Shown piece after piece: positions 25,509-33,280 of a stretch of 45,052 nucleotides of DNA. The number at the start of each line of letters is the position of its first letter. Within the stretch, counting starts at the first letter, position 1. Both the position numbers and the translations under genes were made by a program. The stretch comes from an uncultured Spirochaetales bacterium (GTDB lineage: Bacteria; Spirochaetota; Spirochaetia; Sphaerochaetales; Sphaerochaetaceae): contig CALXOO010000016.1 in the NCBI GenBank assembly GCA_944390045.1, positions 1 through 45,052 of the forward strand, given 5' to 3'. Under the pieces are notes generated by a model. The model worked only from the letters and a program-made list of their open reading frames with translations. It did no database searches and was not told the origin of the DNA.

Positions 25509-27199
25509 TGCCCAAGATAGAAGTGCCCGAGAAGCTCTTCTTCGAGCTTTGCGGAAGAACATATACTGATGATGAGATGAACGACATCTTCCCCGTTGCC
25601 AAGGCAGAGCTGGACGGTCACGGGGATGGAACAGTCAAGATCGAGCTGAACGATACGAACCGTCCTGACCTGTGGTCAGTCGCCGGTGTCGCCAGGGCTC
25701 TCAGGACCTATGAGAGCGGAAAGATCCCGTCGTATGATTTCTTCTCCAGCCGTGATGTGACCCGCGACTGCGGAAACAGGCACCACTACAATGAGGAGAG
25801 CTGCCTGGGAGTCAGGGATTTCTCGATCAGCTTCGCCGCTGAGGGCTGCATTGTCACCGAGGAGCTGCTTGTCAACCTGATCCAGAGTCAGGAGAAGCTC
25901 TGTCAGAACTTCGGGCGCAAGAGGAAGACCATAGCCATAGGAATCTTCAGAAGCGATCTGATCACATACCCGATTCACTACATCGGAGCGGATCCGGACA
26001 AGACGGCCTTCGTCCCGCTCGGGATGACTGAAAAGCTCACCCTGCGCGAGATCCTGGAAAAGCACCCCAAGGGCAGGGAGTACGGCCACATCATAGCCGA
26101 CAAGCCCCGCTATCCCTATCTCTTTGATGACAAGGGTGAGACACTCAGTTTCTCGCCGATCATCAACAGCGCACATGCCGGTGCGGTTGAGGTCGGTGAC
26201 AGGAACCTCTTCGTCGACATTTCCGGCCCGATCATTGACGACATCCTGCTGGCTGCAAACATCCTGGCCTGTGACATGGCTGACATGGGATTCCGCATCC
26301 TGCCTGTACGTGTGCATCTCGCGAAGGATACGAAGTACGGACGGGAGATCACGGTTCCATATTACTTCCAGGAAGAGACACAGTGCAGTCTCGACTTTGT
26401 GGAGAAGGAACTCGGCGAGCGGCTGGATGCGCAGGAGTGCAGGGCCGCACTGCAGAGAATGGGCGTGAGCTCAGACGTTGAGGACGGTGTCATCACTATC
26501 CGCTGTCCGGAGTACAGGAATGACTTCCTGCATGCCGTCGACATTGTCGAGGACATCATGATCGGACACGGCCTTGCCAGATTCGAGCCGGTGCTCCCTG
26601 CAGACTTCACGAAGGGACAGCTCCTTCCGTCGGAGGAGTATGCCAGAAAGGTCAAGACCCTCATGGTCGGTCTCGGCTTCCAGGAGATGATGTATAACTA
26701 CCTTGGCAGCCGCAGGGAATATGTCGACAATATGCACATCAGCGACGAGAAGGTTGTCTTCATCGCCAACCCGATGAGCGAGAACTACGAGGTTGTCCGC
26801 CCGAGCATCCTGCCGTCCCTGCTTGAGAGTGAGTCGGTGAGCGGACATGCTGTCTATCCTCACCGCATCTTCGAGCTCGGCAAGGTCTGCTATAAGGATG
26901 AGAACGACAACAGCGGAACAGTGACCAGGAACAATCTCGGTTTCCTGGCCGCAGACAACCAGATGACATTCAACGATGCCTCCAGCTATGTCAACACTCT
27001 GCTCTACTTCCTGCGCATTGACTACAGGCTTGAGAGTGTCGAGGATGACGGACGCTTCATCCCGGGCCGCGCGGCAAAGGTCGTCGCAGACGGCAAGGTC
27101 ATAGGTGTCTATGGCGAGGTCCATCCGCAGGTGCTCGAGAGCTGGGGCTGTTCAATGCCCGCTGTAATGGCTGAGTTTGATCTGGATCTGATGCACTGA
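25508..27199 (+). CDS. pheT: Phenylalanyl-tRNA synthetase beta subunit, archaeal/eukaryotic type
   Basis: The 563-residue protein is the short archaeal-type beta subunit. It starts with a B1-like domain (MPKIEVPEKLFFELCG), has the B3/B4 editing region in the middle (LNDTNRPDLWS early, then IGIFRSD), a B5 DNA-binding-like fold near residue 280-350 (ECRAALQRMGV…VEDIMIGHG), and the catalytic-like core to the end. It lacks the N-terminal tRNA-binding (EMAP-like) and C-terminal FDX-fold domains of the ~800-residue bacterial PheT. The start is coupled to pheS (TGATG), and its own stop is coupled in the same way to the next gene. Confidence 0.95.
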   Translation: MPKIEVPEKLFFELCGRTYTDDEMNDIFPVAKAELDGHGDGTVKIELNDTNRPDLWSVAGVARALRTYESGKIPSYDFFSSRDVTRDCGNRHHYNEESCLGVRDFSISFAAEGCIVTEELLVNLIQSQEKLCQNFGRKRKTIAIGIFRSDLITYPIHYIGADPDKTAFVPLGMTEKLTLREILEKHPKGREYGHIIADKPRYPYLFDDKGETLSFSPIINSAHAGAVEVGDRNLFVDISGPIIDDILLAANILACDMADMGFRILPVRVHLAKDTKYGREITVPYYFQEETQCSLDFVEKELGERLDAQECRAALQRMGVSSDVEDGVITIRCPEYRNDFLHAVDIVEDIMIGHGLARFEPVLPADFTKGQLLPSEEYARKVKTLMVGLGFQEMMYNYLGSRREYVDNMHISDEKVVFIANPMSENYEVVRPSILPSLLESESVSGHAVYPHRIFELGKVCYKDENDNSGTVTRNNLGFLAADNQMTFNDASSYVNTLLYFLRIDYRLESVEDDGRFIPGRAAKVVADGKVIGVYGEVHPQVLESWGCSMPAVMAEFDLDLMH

Positions 27200-27993
27200 T
27201 GCTGCTGGAAAGAACTGAGGGAAAATATTATCTGAACGGAGAGGAGGTCGGTCCTGACGGCCTCCTTGACCGCATCAGGACACTTGATGATGAGCTCGGG
27301 GGCCGGTTCATCCTGACCGGGGAGGAAAACGAAGAGCTGAGAAAGCTCTTTGCGGGATATCATCCTCTGCCGGATTTCACCAGTCTTGTCCTCATGGAGG
27401 CTTCGAGCGGACTCTTTTCATATCTCGCCCGTGAGAAAGATGCCTCTCTTGCTGCACGTGTGGCCTCCGCCATGGGCTGGCAGACGGATGCCGGCCAGCT
27501 TGAGCGGATAAGGACCACCTCACAAAGAAGCGGGGCCTACCGGGAATACTGGATGGATCTTGCCCGCAGTGTGCTGACGGCCGATGGTTTTGATGATTAC
27601 CGCTTCGGCTCTGTGAAGAGCCCCGGAAACGGAACCTACCTCTATGACGGGGAGAAGGCCGTATGCTATGTGGAAGTTTCCAGACAGGGGGATGAGAGAC
27701 GCAGCGCCGTCATCTCTCTCACTCTGCTGGGCAATCCTGAAGCGATTGAGGATGAGGAGGGCAACCGCGGGTTCGAGTGGTGCTGCTTCTTCGATGATGA
27801 GCTTTCCCGCTACGGGGACGGGGCCATGATCCTCGGCGGAAGACTGAGGACGATTGACCCCTTCGGCAGCTCAAGCCGTCTGCACAGGAGATATGACCTC
27901 GTGTATGACCCGATTGAGGCCGGTCAGCTTGCCCTTGTCCTGATTTCGCTGGTCAGGATGCTTGAATCATACCCGCCGGAAGCGGTAGAATAG
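27199..27993 (+). CDS. Unknown protein coupled to pheST
   Basis: I do not recognise this 264-residue protein. It is soluble and acidic, with no signal peptide or membrane segment. It has an N-terminal helical region (residues ~1-110), a central alpha/beta region (YLYDGEKAVCYVEVSRQ… then VISLTLLGNPEAIED) and a helical C-terminus. Its ATG shares one base with the pheT TGA (TGATG), so it is translated together with the synthetase. The last 11 codons contain the promoter of the downstream tRNA-Gly. A role in tRNA or amino-acid metabolism is suggested only by context. Confidence 0.75.
   Translation: MLLERTEGKYYLNGEEVGPDGLLDRIRTLDDELGGRFILTGEENEELRKLFAGYHPLPDFTSLVLMEASSGLFSYLAREKDASLAARVASAMGWQTDAGQLERIRTTSQRSGAYREYWMDLARSVLTADGFDDYRFGSVKSPGNGTYLYDGEKAVCYVEVSRQGDERRSAVISLTLLGNPEAIEDEEGNRGFEWCCFFDDELSRYGDGAMILGGRLRTIDPFGSSSRLHRRYDLVYDPIEAGQLALVLISLVRMLESYPPEAVE
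27962..27991 (+). promoter_or_regulatory. Promoter of tRNA-Gly inside the upstream gene
   Basis: TTGAAT (27962-27967), 18 bp, TAGAAT (27986-27991). The expected start near 27998-28000 is 2-4 nt before the tRNA 5' end. The whole promoter is within coding sequence of the preceding gene. Confidence 0.6.
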
Positions 27994-28001
27994 ACTTCAA
28001 C

Positions 28002-28072
28002 GCGGCTGTAGTACAATGGTAGTACCCCAGCTTCCCAAGCTGGTCACGCGGGTCCGATTCCCGTCAGCCGCT
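28002..28072 (+). tRNA. tRNA-Gly (anticodon CCC)
   Basis: A 71-nt cloverleaf. The acceptor stem is GCGGCTG/CAGCCGC with discriminator T. The anticodon stem CCAGC/GCTGG encloses TTCCCAA, giving anticodon CCC (reads GGG). The T-arm contains GGTCCGATTCC. CCA is not encoded; a short T-rich tract follows. Confidence 0.95.
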
Positions 28073-28169
28073 TTTCATTTTGCCATCCGTTCTGGCGTGT
28101 TTTTCCCTGAAGATAGACCTTATCTGCAATCAAATGTCGTCATTGTAAGGAATTCTTGATCTTTAACGC

Positions 28170-28198
28170 TTGACCCGGGACTTAAGGGGAAGTACGAT
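28170..28198 (+). promoter_or_regulatory. Promoter of the small DNA-binding protein gene
   Basis: TTGACC (28170-28175), 17 bp, TACGAT (28193-28198), with the ATG at 28254 behind GGAGGAGGG. Confidence 0.55.
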
Positions 28199-28253
28199 TT
28201 TCCTATGCGGCTTCTGCTTTCTGAGGCCGCCGGGGAGGAGGGTCCGCACACCG

Positions 28254-28565
28254 ATGCTATCGCCATTGCAGTTCTGGGACAGGCTGGACAAGGCCAAAAA
28301 GGGGTCTTTGAAGGAGATATGCGCCATCAGCGGGGTACGCTATGACAGGGTGCTGCATAACCGCAGCGACTGCCGCTATCCGAACCTTCAGGATGTGGTG
28401 ATGATCTGCGAGGCGACTGGAATAAGCATGGACTATCTCTGCTTTGACAGGCGCGCTCATGACTCAGGGCTTGGTGAAATAATATCACTGCTGCGCGAGG
28501 CTGATGCCCAGACAGTCGAGAAAGTCAGGGCGCTGCTCGTGGCAGAGAACGCGGGGCGCAGCTGA
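28254..28565 (+). CDS. Small XRE-like helix-turn-helix protein
   Basis: The 103-residue protein contains a helix-turn-helix-like stretch, SLKEICAISGVRYDRVLHNRS (about residues 19-39), then LQDVVMICEATGISMDYLCF, which resembles the latter half of an XRE/Cro domain. The C-terminus is helical. The start has GGAGGAGGG about 10 nt upstream. It lies directly before the export operon, whose promoter carries a large inverted repeat, so it is a candidate local regulator (inference). It could instead be a phage-type or unrelated small regulator. Confidence 0.65.
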   Translation: MLSPLQFWDRLDKAKKGSLKEICAISGVRYDRVLHNRSDCRYPNLQDVVMICEATGISMDYLCFDRRAHDSGLGEIISLLREADAQTVEKVRALLVAENAGRS

Positions 28566-28593
28566 CAGCCGCGCCGCACAGTACGGCTGTTTC
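28566..28593 (+). terminator. Weak terminator after the HTH gene
   Basis: A 6-bp stem CAGCCG/CGGCTG (28566-28589, 12-nt loop) is followed by TTTCT. The T-run is short, so termination may be partial. Confidence 0.35.
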
Positions 28594-28659
28594 TCCAGCT
28601 CAGGACCGCTGTCCTTGTTAAACTGTGTATTTCTTGTGGATTATGAAGAAGAAAAACGC

Positions 28660-28697
28660 ACAAACAAGTTGCCAATTCAACTGTTAGTTTGTTAATT
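28660..28697 (+). promoter_or_regulatory. Promoter of the export operon with an overlapping inverted repeat
   Basis: TTGCCA (28669-28674), 17 bp and TTAATT (28692-28697) form a candidate promoter. Over it lies an imperfect inverted repeat, ACAAAC…AGTTG / CAACT…GTTTGT (28660-28692), with unequal spacers (1 and 4 nt) between its arms. The dyad covers the spacer, so a bound dimer would block RNA polymerase. Confidence 0.45.
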
Positions 28698-28776
28698 TTG
28701 GCGCAGGTCTGGGTTTTAATGTTGATTGCCTGCAGCAAACATGCCGCATGACCTTTTGACGAGGAGTCTTCTGACT

Positions 28777-30285
28777 ATGAAAAGAGTAATGACAGTGTTT
28801 GCGGTTTGTGCGCTCTCTCTTTCAGCGCTGACTGCCGCCACACCGTATGCTGAGATTCTTTCTGCAGCCATGACGAACAGTCCTGCGATGCAGAATAATG
28901 AGCTGACTTACCAGAACAGCCTGCTGACACAGCAGCAGAATGAGCTTGATGATGTCGTGAAGGTGACGGTCTCATCGGGAACGGTTTCTGTTCTGCCGGC
29001 AGACAATACTGTCACATCGCTGACTGATACACTGCGTCCGTTCTCATCAGTGAATCCTCAAATCGCATCGCTGGTGGAAAGCGGGGTGCTTGATTCATAT
29101 CAGACAGAGAGGACGAATGCTGACTTCACAATGACGCCCTCAGTCGAGGTCGTGCTTCCGAATGACGGATCCACCACAATCACAGCCTCGACAGGGCTTG
29201 GTTTTGAGTATGGAGACGGATCTTATTACTCTGTATCCCCGTCGGTCGGAGTATCTCACACCTTCGACCTGACCGGATACGATACGGATCTTCAGAGTAC
29301 TCTGTCCAATGCGAAGGCCTCTCTCGAGAGCGAGAGGACCTACCAGAACGCCAGGCTGACTTTCGAGAACCAGGTGCTGAGCAACATAAAGGCCATACTC
29401 CAGGCCGAACAGAGTCTCGACAAGGCCAGGTATGAGCTGGAGAAAGCCCAGAAAGACCTCGACAACGCGCTGGCCCTTGGAAATATGAGTCAGGACAGTG
29501 TCTCCTATCTGCAGACAGTGAACTCAATCAATCTCCAGCAGAGGACCATTGACGCCACGCAGAAGCAGATAGAGACAGCAAGCGCACAGTACACTACGCT
29601 CACCGGCCTCGTATGGGACGGAGTTGATTCACTTCCGCAGCCGGATCTCACTCTCAGCATCCTGCCCGGAGGCAACACGGATGTCCTGGTCGCGGATATT
29701 GATGTCCAGCTGGCCCAGCATGCCATCGACACCAAGAATCATTCAGTGAATCCGTCTTCACTGACAGTGACCGGAGCCGTCAACAGCGCTCTTTCCGATT
29801 CATCCAAGTCTGTCAGCGGAAACGCAGGCGTGACTTACACCGCAGGAAACTGGTCGGTCTCATCTGTGCTTGGCGGTTCATACAGCAATGAGAGAAACAG
29901 GTTTACGCCCTCACTTACTGTTGGAGGAAGCTGGACTAACAAGACCACTCGCCGCAGCGATGACCTGGAGCTGCAGCGGCTCAACAACAGTCTGATCAGC
30001 GCGCAGAACGACCTGACAGACGCCAGGACAACATACGTTCAGGGTGCGCAGAATCTTCAGATTGAGATCCTGAACTATAACTACACTCTCCAGACCCAGG
30101 CTGCGACACGGGACTATCTGGAGGCAAATTACGAGTATATGCAGACACTGTATGATGCAGGACTGTGCACAGAGGATCAGCTCAATGATGCCAGAAAGGA
30201 ACTGGAGTGGGCTGATGTAGACGATCAGGTCAACACAATCGACGGCCTTGTGCTCCAGAACAGGATCTCACTTCTTAATCTATAG
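28777..30285 (+). CDS. TolC-family outer-membrane efflux protein
   Basis: The 502-residue protein has a signal peptide (MKRVMTVFAVCALSLSALTA) and a TolC/OEP layout: long Gln/Leu/Asn-rich helical repeats (LTYQNSLLTQQQNELDDV, and again ATRDYLEANYEYMQTLY near the C-terminus) around strand-rich Ser/Thr sections. Trimeric TolC proteins form the outer-membrane exit duct. The ATG at 28777 has GAGGAG 11 nt upstream. It is the first gene of a five-gene operon with an adaptor, an ATPase, a permease and a kinase, and the adaptor follows 14 bp after its stop. Confidence 0.88.
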   Translation: MKRVMTVFAVCALSLSALTAATPYAEILSAAMTNSPAMQNNELTYQNSLLTQQQNELDDVVKVTVSSGTVSVLPADNTVTSLTDTLRPFSSVNPQIASLVESGVLDSYQTERTNADFTMTPSVEVVLPNDGSTTITASTGLGFEYGDGSYYSVSPSVGVSHTFDLTGYDTDLQSTLSNAKASLESERTYQNARLTFENQVLSNIKAILQAEQSLDKARYELEKAQKDLDNALALGNMSQDSVSYLQTVNSINLQQRTIDATQKQIETASAQYTTLTGLVWDGVDSLPQPDLTLSILPGGNTDVLVADIDVQLAQHAIDTKNHSVNPSSLTVTGAVNSALSDSSKSVSGNAGVTYTAGNWSVSSVLGGSYSNERNRFTPSLTVGGSWTNKTTRRSDDLELQRLNNSLISAQNDLTDARTTYVQGAQNLQIEILNYNYTLQTQAATRDYLEANYEYMQTLYDAGLCTEDQLNDARKELEWADVDDQVNTIDGLVLQNRISLLNL

Positions 30286-30299
30286 GAAAGGGTAGCAAA

Positions 30300-31415
30300 A
30301 TGAGCGATGATACGAAGATCAACGACGAAGTCGTGACAAACGAAAGCGAAAGCGAGAAGCAGGAACGCATCCTGCGCGAGCAGTTCAAGGCCAAGAAGCG
30401 CAGGAAGAGAATCAGGAAGCTGGTCACCTGGGTGGTTGTCCTCGTGGTCCTCGTCCTCGGCCTGTCATGGTATATCCAGCTGAGGAACAACATGAGGGCA
30501 CAGCAGGAAGCTCTCCAGGCCCGCAGCACACAGACTACTGCCACTGTCACGCGGGATGTCTATACGGCGACCATCGATCTTTCCGGCTATGTGCAGGCCT
30601 ATGATATCCAGGAGGCCCGTTTCCGTGCCACCGGACCCATCACGGCCGTGAACGTGGAAGAGGGTGACAGCGTCAGTAAGGGCGATGTGCTTGCCACCAT
30701 TGACAACACCAGCCAGACATATGCCGTTGAGAGTCTCAGACAGCAGATCCGTCAGGCAGAGCTCAGCGGAACACCCAGCCAGGTCGAGCTGCTGAATCTC
30801 CAGCTGACAACTGCGCTCAACAATCTTGAGTATACGAACCTCGTCGCCAACTTCGACGGCATGGTGGCTGACGTGAACATCAATGAGGGAGACTACTTCG
30901 AGGCCGGAACCACGGATGCTGCCGTGACAATAGCTGACCTGTCCAAGCTCAAGGCCACAGTCGAGATCGATGAGATCGACATGCAGTATGTTTATGCAGG
31001 ACAGACCGCATATCTGACCTTCGACTCGCTGCCGGGACAGACAATAGAGGCCCATGTCTCATATATCCCGACACTGGGAACCTACACGAGCCAGGGAATC
31101 GGTGCCGTCAATGTCGAGCTTACGATCGACGATCCTCCTGCCAGCCTGAAGCCGGGCTACAGCTTCGAAGGCACTATCGCAAGCGAGGGTGAGGTCGAGA
31201 TGCTCCTCATCCCGTCTGCTGCAGTGACCACGGGTCGCGGAGGCCTCACCACGGTTGAGAGGCTGAATGCGGATGGCACGACAGAGACGGTCACTGTCCG
31301 TGTCCAGTATCTCGGAGAGGGTGCCTGCCAGCTGCTCAGCGGAAATCTTGCAGAGGGAGACACACTGGTATACACCAGGTCATCATCCGGAATGATGCCA
31401 ATGATGAGGTTCTGA
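30300..31415 (+). CDS. Periplasmic adaptor (membrane fusion) protein, MacA/HlyD-like
   Basis: The 371-residue protein has a charged cytoplasmic start (residues 1-40), one membrane helix (VVVLVVLVLGLSWY, about 42-60) and a periplasmic barrel-sandwich hybrid split by a short helical hairpin: the lipoyl halves carry GPITAVNVEEGDSVSKGDVL and ANFDGMVADVNINEGDYF. Adaptors of this type join an inner-membrane pump to TolC. The helical hairpin is short (about 40 residues). The start is supported by AAAGGG. The C-terminal end is Met-rich (SSGMMPMMRF). Confidence 0.9.
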   Translation: MSDDTKINDEVVTNESESEKQERILREQFKAKKRRKRIRKLVTWVVVLVVLVLGLSWYIQLRNNMRAQQEALQARSTQTTATVTRDVYTATIDLSGYVQAYDIQEARFRATGPITAVNVEEGDSVSKGDVLATIDNTSQTYAVESLRQQIRQAELSGTPSQVELLNLQLTTALNNLEYTNLVANFDGMVADVNINEGDYFEAGTTDAAVTIADLSKLKATVEIDEIDMQYVYAGQTAYLTFDSLPGQTIEAHVSYIPTLGTYTSQGIGAVNVELTIDDPPASLKPGYSFEGTIASEGEVEMLLIPSAAVTTGRGGLTTVERLNADGTTETVTVRVQYLGEGACQLLSGNLAEGDTLVYTRSSSGMMPMMRF

Positions 31416-31418
31416 GCC

Positions 31419-32099
31419 ATGGCCGGGAACGTGATTGAACTTGTGAACGTACGCCGCTACTACATCGTGGGCGATTTCTGCGTCAAGGCGCTTGACGGAG
31501 TCTCGGTCGCGATAAAGAAAGGCACGTTCACCGCCATCATGGGACCGTCCGGAAGCGGTAAGAGCACCATGATGAACCTGATCGGCTGTCTGGACACGCC
31601 GACCAGCGGCTACATAAAGATCGACGGAGAATACACGAACAACCTCTCGGAGAAAGAGCTGGCTGACATCAGAAACCGCAAGGTGGGCTTCGTCTTCCAG
31701 CAGTTCAATCTCCTGGGCAAGCAGAACGCCCTGGAGAATGTGATGACACCGCTGCTTTATGCCGGAGTGCGCGGCAAGGAGCGGAAGGAGAGGGCTGAGG
31801 CACTGCTTGAGAGAGTCGGCCTGAAGGACAGGATGAAGCACCTTCCCAGCGAGCTGTCAGGCGGTCAGAAGCAGCGTGTCGCAATTGCCCGCGCCCTGGT
31901 CAACAATCCGGCGATTCTGCTGGCTGACGAGCCCACAGGAGCCCTGGACAGCCGTACCGGAGACCAGATCATGGAGCTTTTCCAGGATCTGAACGATGAG
32001 GGCCGCACTGTCGTATTCGTCACTCACGACCGTGGACTTGGAATGAGATGCCGCGAGCAGATCTACATCCACGACGGAAAGATTGTGGAGGGCTACTGA
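31419..32099 (+). CDS. MacB/LolD-type ABC transporter ATPase
   Basis: The 226-residue protein is a complete ABC ATPase: Walker A GPSGSGKST, Q-loop FVFQQFNLL, signature LSGGQKQRVAIARAL, Walker B ILLADEPTGALD and switch His in FVTHD. It matches the MacB/LolD group that drives mechanotransmission pumps rather than importers. GAGG lies before the ATG at 31419. The stop codon overlaps the permease ATG (TGATG). Confidence 0.95.
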   Translation: MAGNVIELVNVRRYYIVGDFCVKALDGVSVAIKKGTFTAIMGPSGSGKSTMMNLIGCLDTPTSGYIKIDGEYTNNLSEKELADIRNRKVGFVFQQFNLLGKQNALENVMTPLLYAGVRGKERKERAEALLERVGLKDRMKHLPSELSGGQKQRVAIARALVNNPAILLADEPTGALDSRTGDQIMELFQDLNDEGRTVVFVTHDRGLGMRCREQIYIHDGKIVEGY

Positions 32100-33280
32100 T
32101 GGTCTGGGAAAACATAAAGATAGCACTGACCAGCATGGTCCACAACAAGATGAGGACACTGCTGTCACTGCTTGGAATCATCATCGGCGTAGGCTCTGTC
32201 GTCGCGATCCTCAATCTCGGACAGTCAGTGAGCGACTCGATCACGGAGAGCATGAACGTCGGCGGAATCGACATGGTCAACATCTTCCCGACTGGAAGCG
32301 CGCGTGAGCTCAATGTCTTTGACGAGGAGTTCGGCAGCACACTTATGGCGAATGTCGACGGCATAGACACTGTCCTTCCCGCAGCCCAGTCCTCGACCAG
32401 GGTCAGGAGCGGACAGGAAATCGTAAATGTCACGATCTCAGGTGTCACGTCCAACTTCTTCGAAGCCAACAGCACGGAGCTGCTGTACGGCGATTACTTC
32501 ACTGCGCATGACAACATAAACCGCCGTCAGGTCGTCGTGCTGGGAAAGGATGTCGCAGATGAGCTGTTCCCGGCCGGAAATGCGGTCGGTTCCTATGTGT
32601 CGATCTTCCGTCAGTCGTCAAAGCGCTATCTGGTCGCCGGTGTCCTGGACGAGAAAGACGCGACACTTGGAACAAGTTTCAACAGCAGCGTCTTCATCCC
32701 GCTCAACACCTACAGCCAGCGCTTCAGAAGGGTGACGACAATGTCCAGCTATACTGTAAAGGTGCTGGAAGGCTATAACGCAACTGATGTGTCGAACAAC
32801 ATAGAGTCCTATCTGAACGAAATAGTCGGATCAGACTATTTCTCAGTCCTTAGTGCCGCAAGCCTGGTCCAGATGGCCCAGGATGTCACGAACACCTTCT
32901 CCAGCTTCCTGGCCGCGATAGCCGCGATCTCGCTGCTGGTCGGAGGAATCGGCATCATGAACATCATGCTTGTCTCTGTCGCTGAGCGCACCCGTGAGAT
33001 AGGAATCAGGAAGGCCCTGGGGGCAAGCCCGCGCATCATAATGGCTCAGTTCCTTGTGGAGGCACTGACGCTGACCATCATCGGAGGCATCATCGGGATC
33101 CTGTTCGGAGTCTTCATCAGCTACGCCATAATCAACGTTGTCGGATGGAGCCTGCATTTCAGCTATATGGCAATAGTGCTGTCGCTTGCATTCAGCATGT
33201 TTGTAGGCGTATTCTTTGGCTGGTATCCGGCGGCCAAGGCATCCAAACTGGATCCGATCGAGTCGCTGAGCTACGAGTGA
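32099..33280 (+). CDS. MacB-type ABC permease
   Basis: The 393-residue protein has one N-terminal membrane helix (LLSLLGIIIGVGSVVAIL), a large periplasmic domain (residues ~45-265) and three C-terminal helices with the FtsX-like motif GIGIMNIMLVSVAERTREIG and RKALGASPR. This is the layout of MacB. Unlike E. coli MacB, the ATPase is a separate gene. Such pumps export peptides, lipoproteins or drugs through TolC without transporting across the inner membrane. Its ATG and its own stop are both coupled by TGATG overlaps. Confidence 0.93.
   Translation: MVWENIKIALTSMVHNKMRTLLSLLGIIIGVGSVVAILNLGQSVSDSITESMNVGGIDMVNIFPTGSARELNVFDEEFGSTLMANVDGIDTVLPAAQSSTRVRSGQEIVNVTISGVTSNFFEANSTELLYGDYFTAHDNINRRQVVVLGKDVADELFPAGNAVGSYVSIFRQSSKRYLVAGVLDEKDATLGTSFNSSVFIPLNTYSQRFRRVTTMSSYTVKVLEGYNATDVSNNIESYLNEIVGSDYFSVLSAASLVQMAQDVTNTFSSFLAAIAAISLLVGGIGIMNIMLVSVAERTREIGIRKALGASPRIIMAQFLVEALTLTIIGGIIGILFGVFISYAIINVVGWSLHFSYMAIVLSLAFSMFVGVFFGWYPAAKASKLDPIESLSYE

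Noticed and set aside
31157..32475. Minus-strand frames opposite the export operon
   Set aside because: They are shadows of the adaptor, ATPase and permease genes, all of which carry clear motifs.
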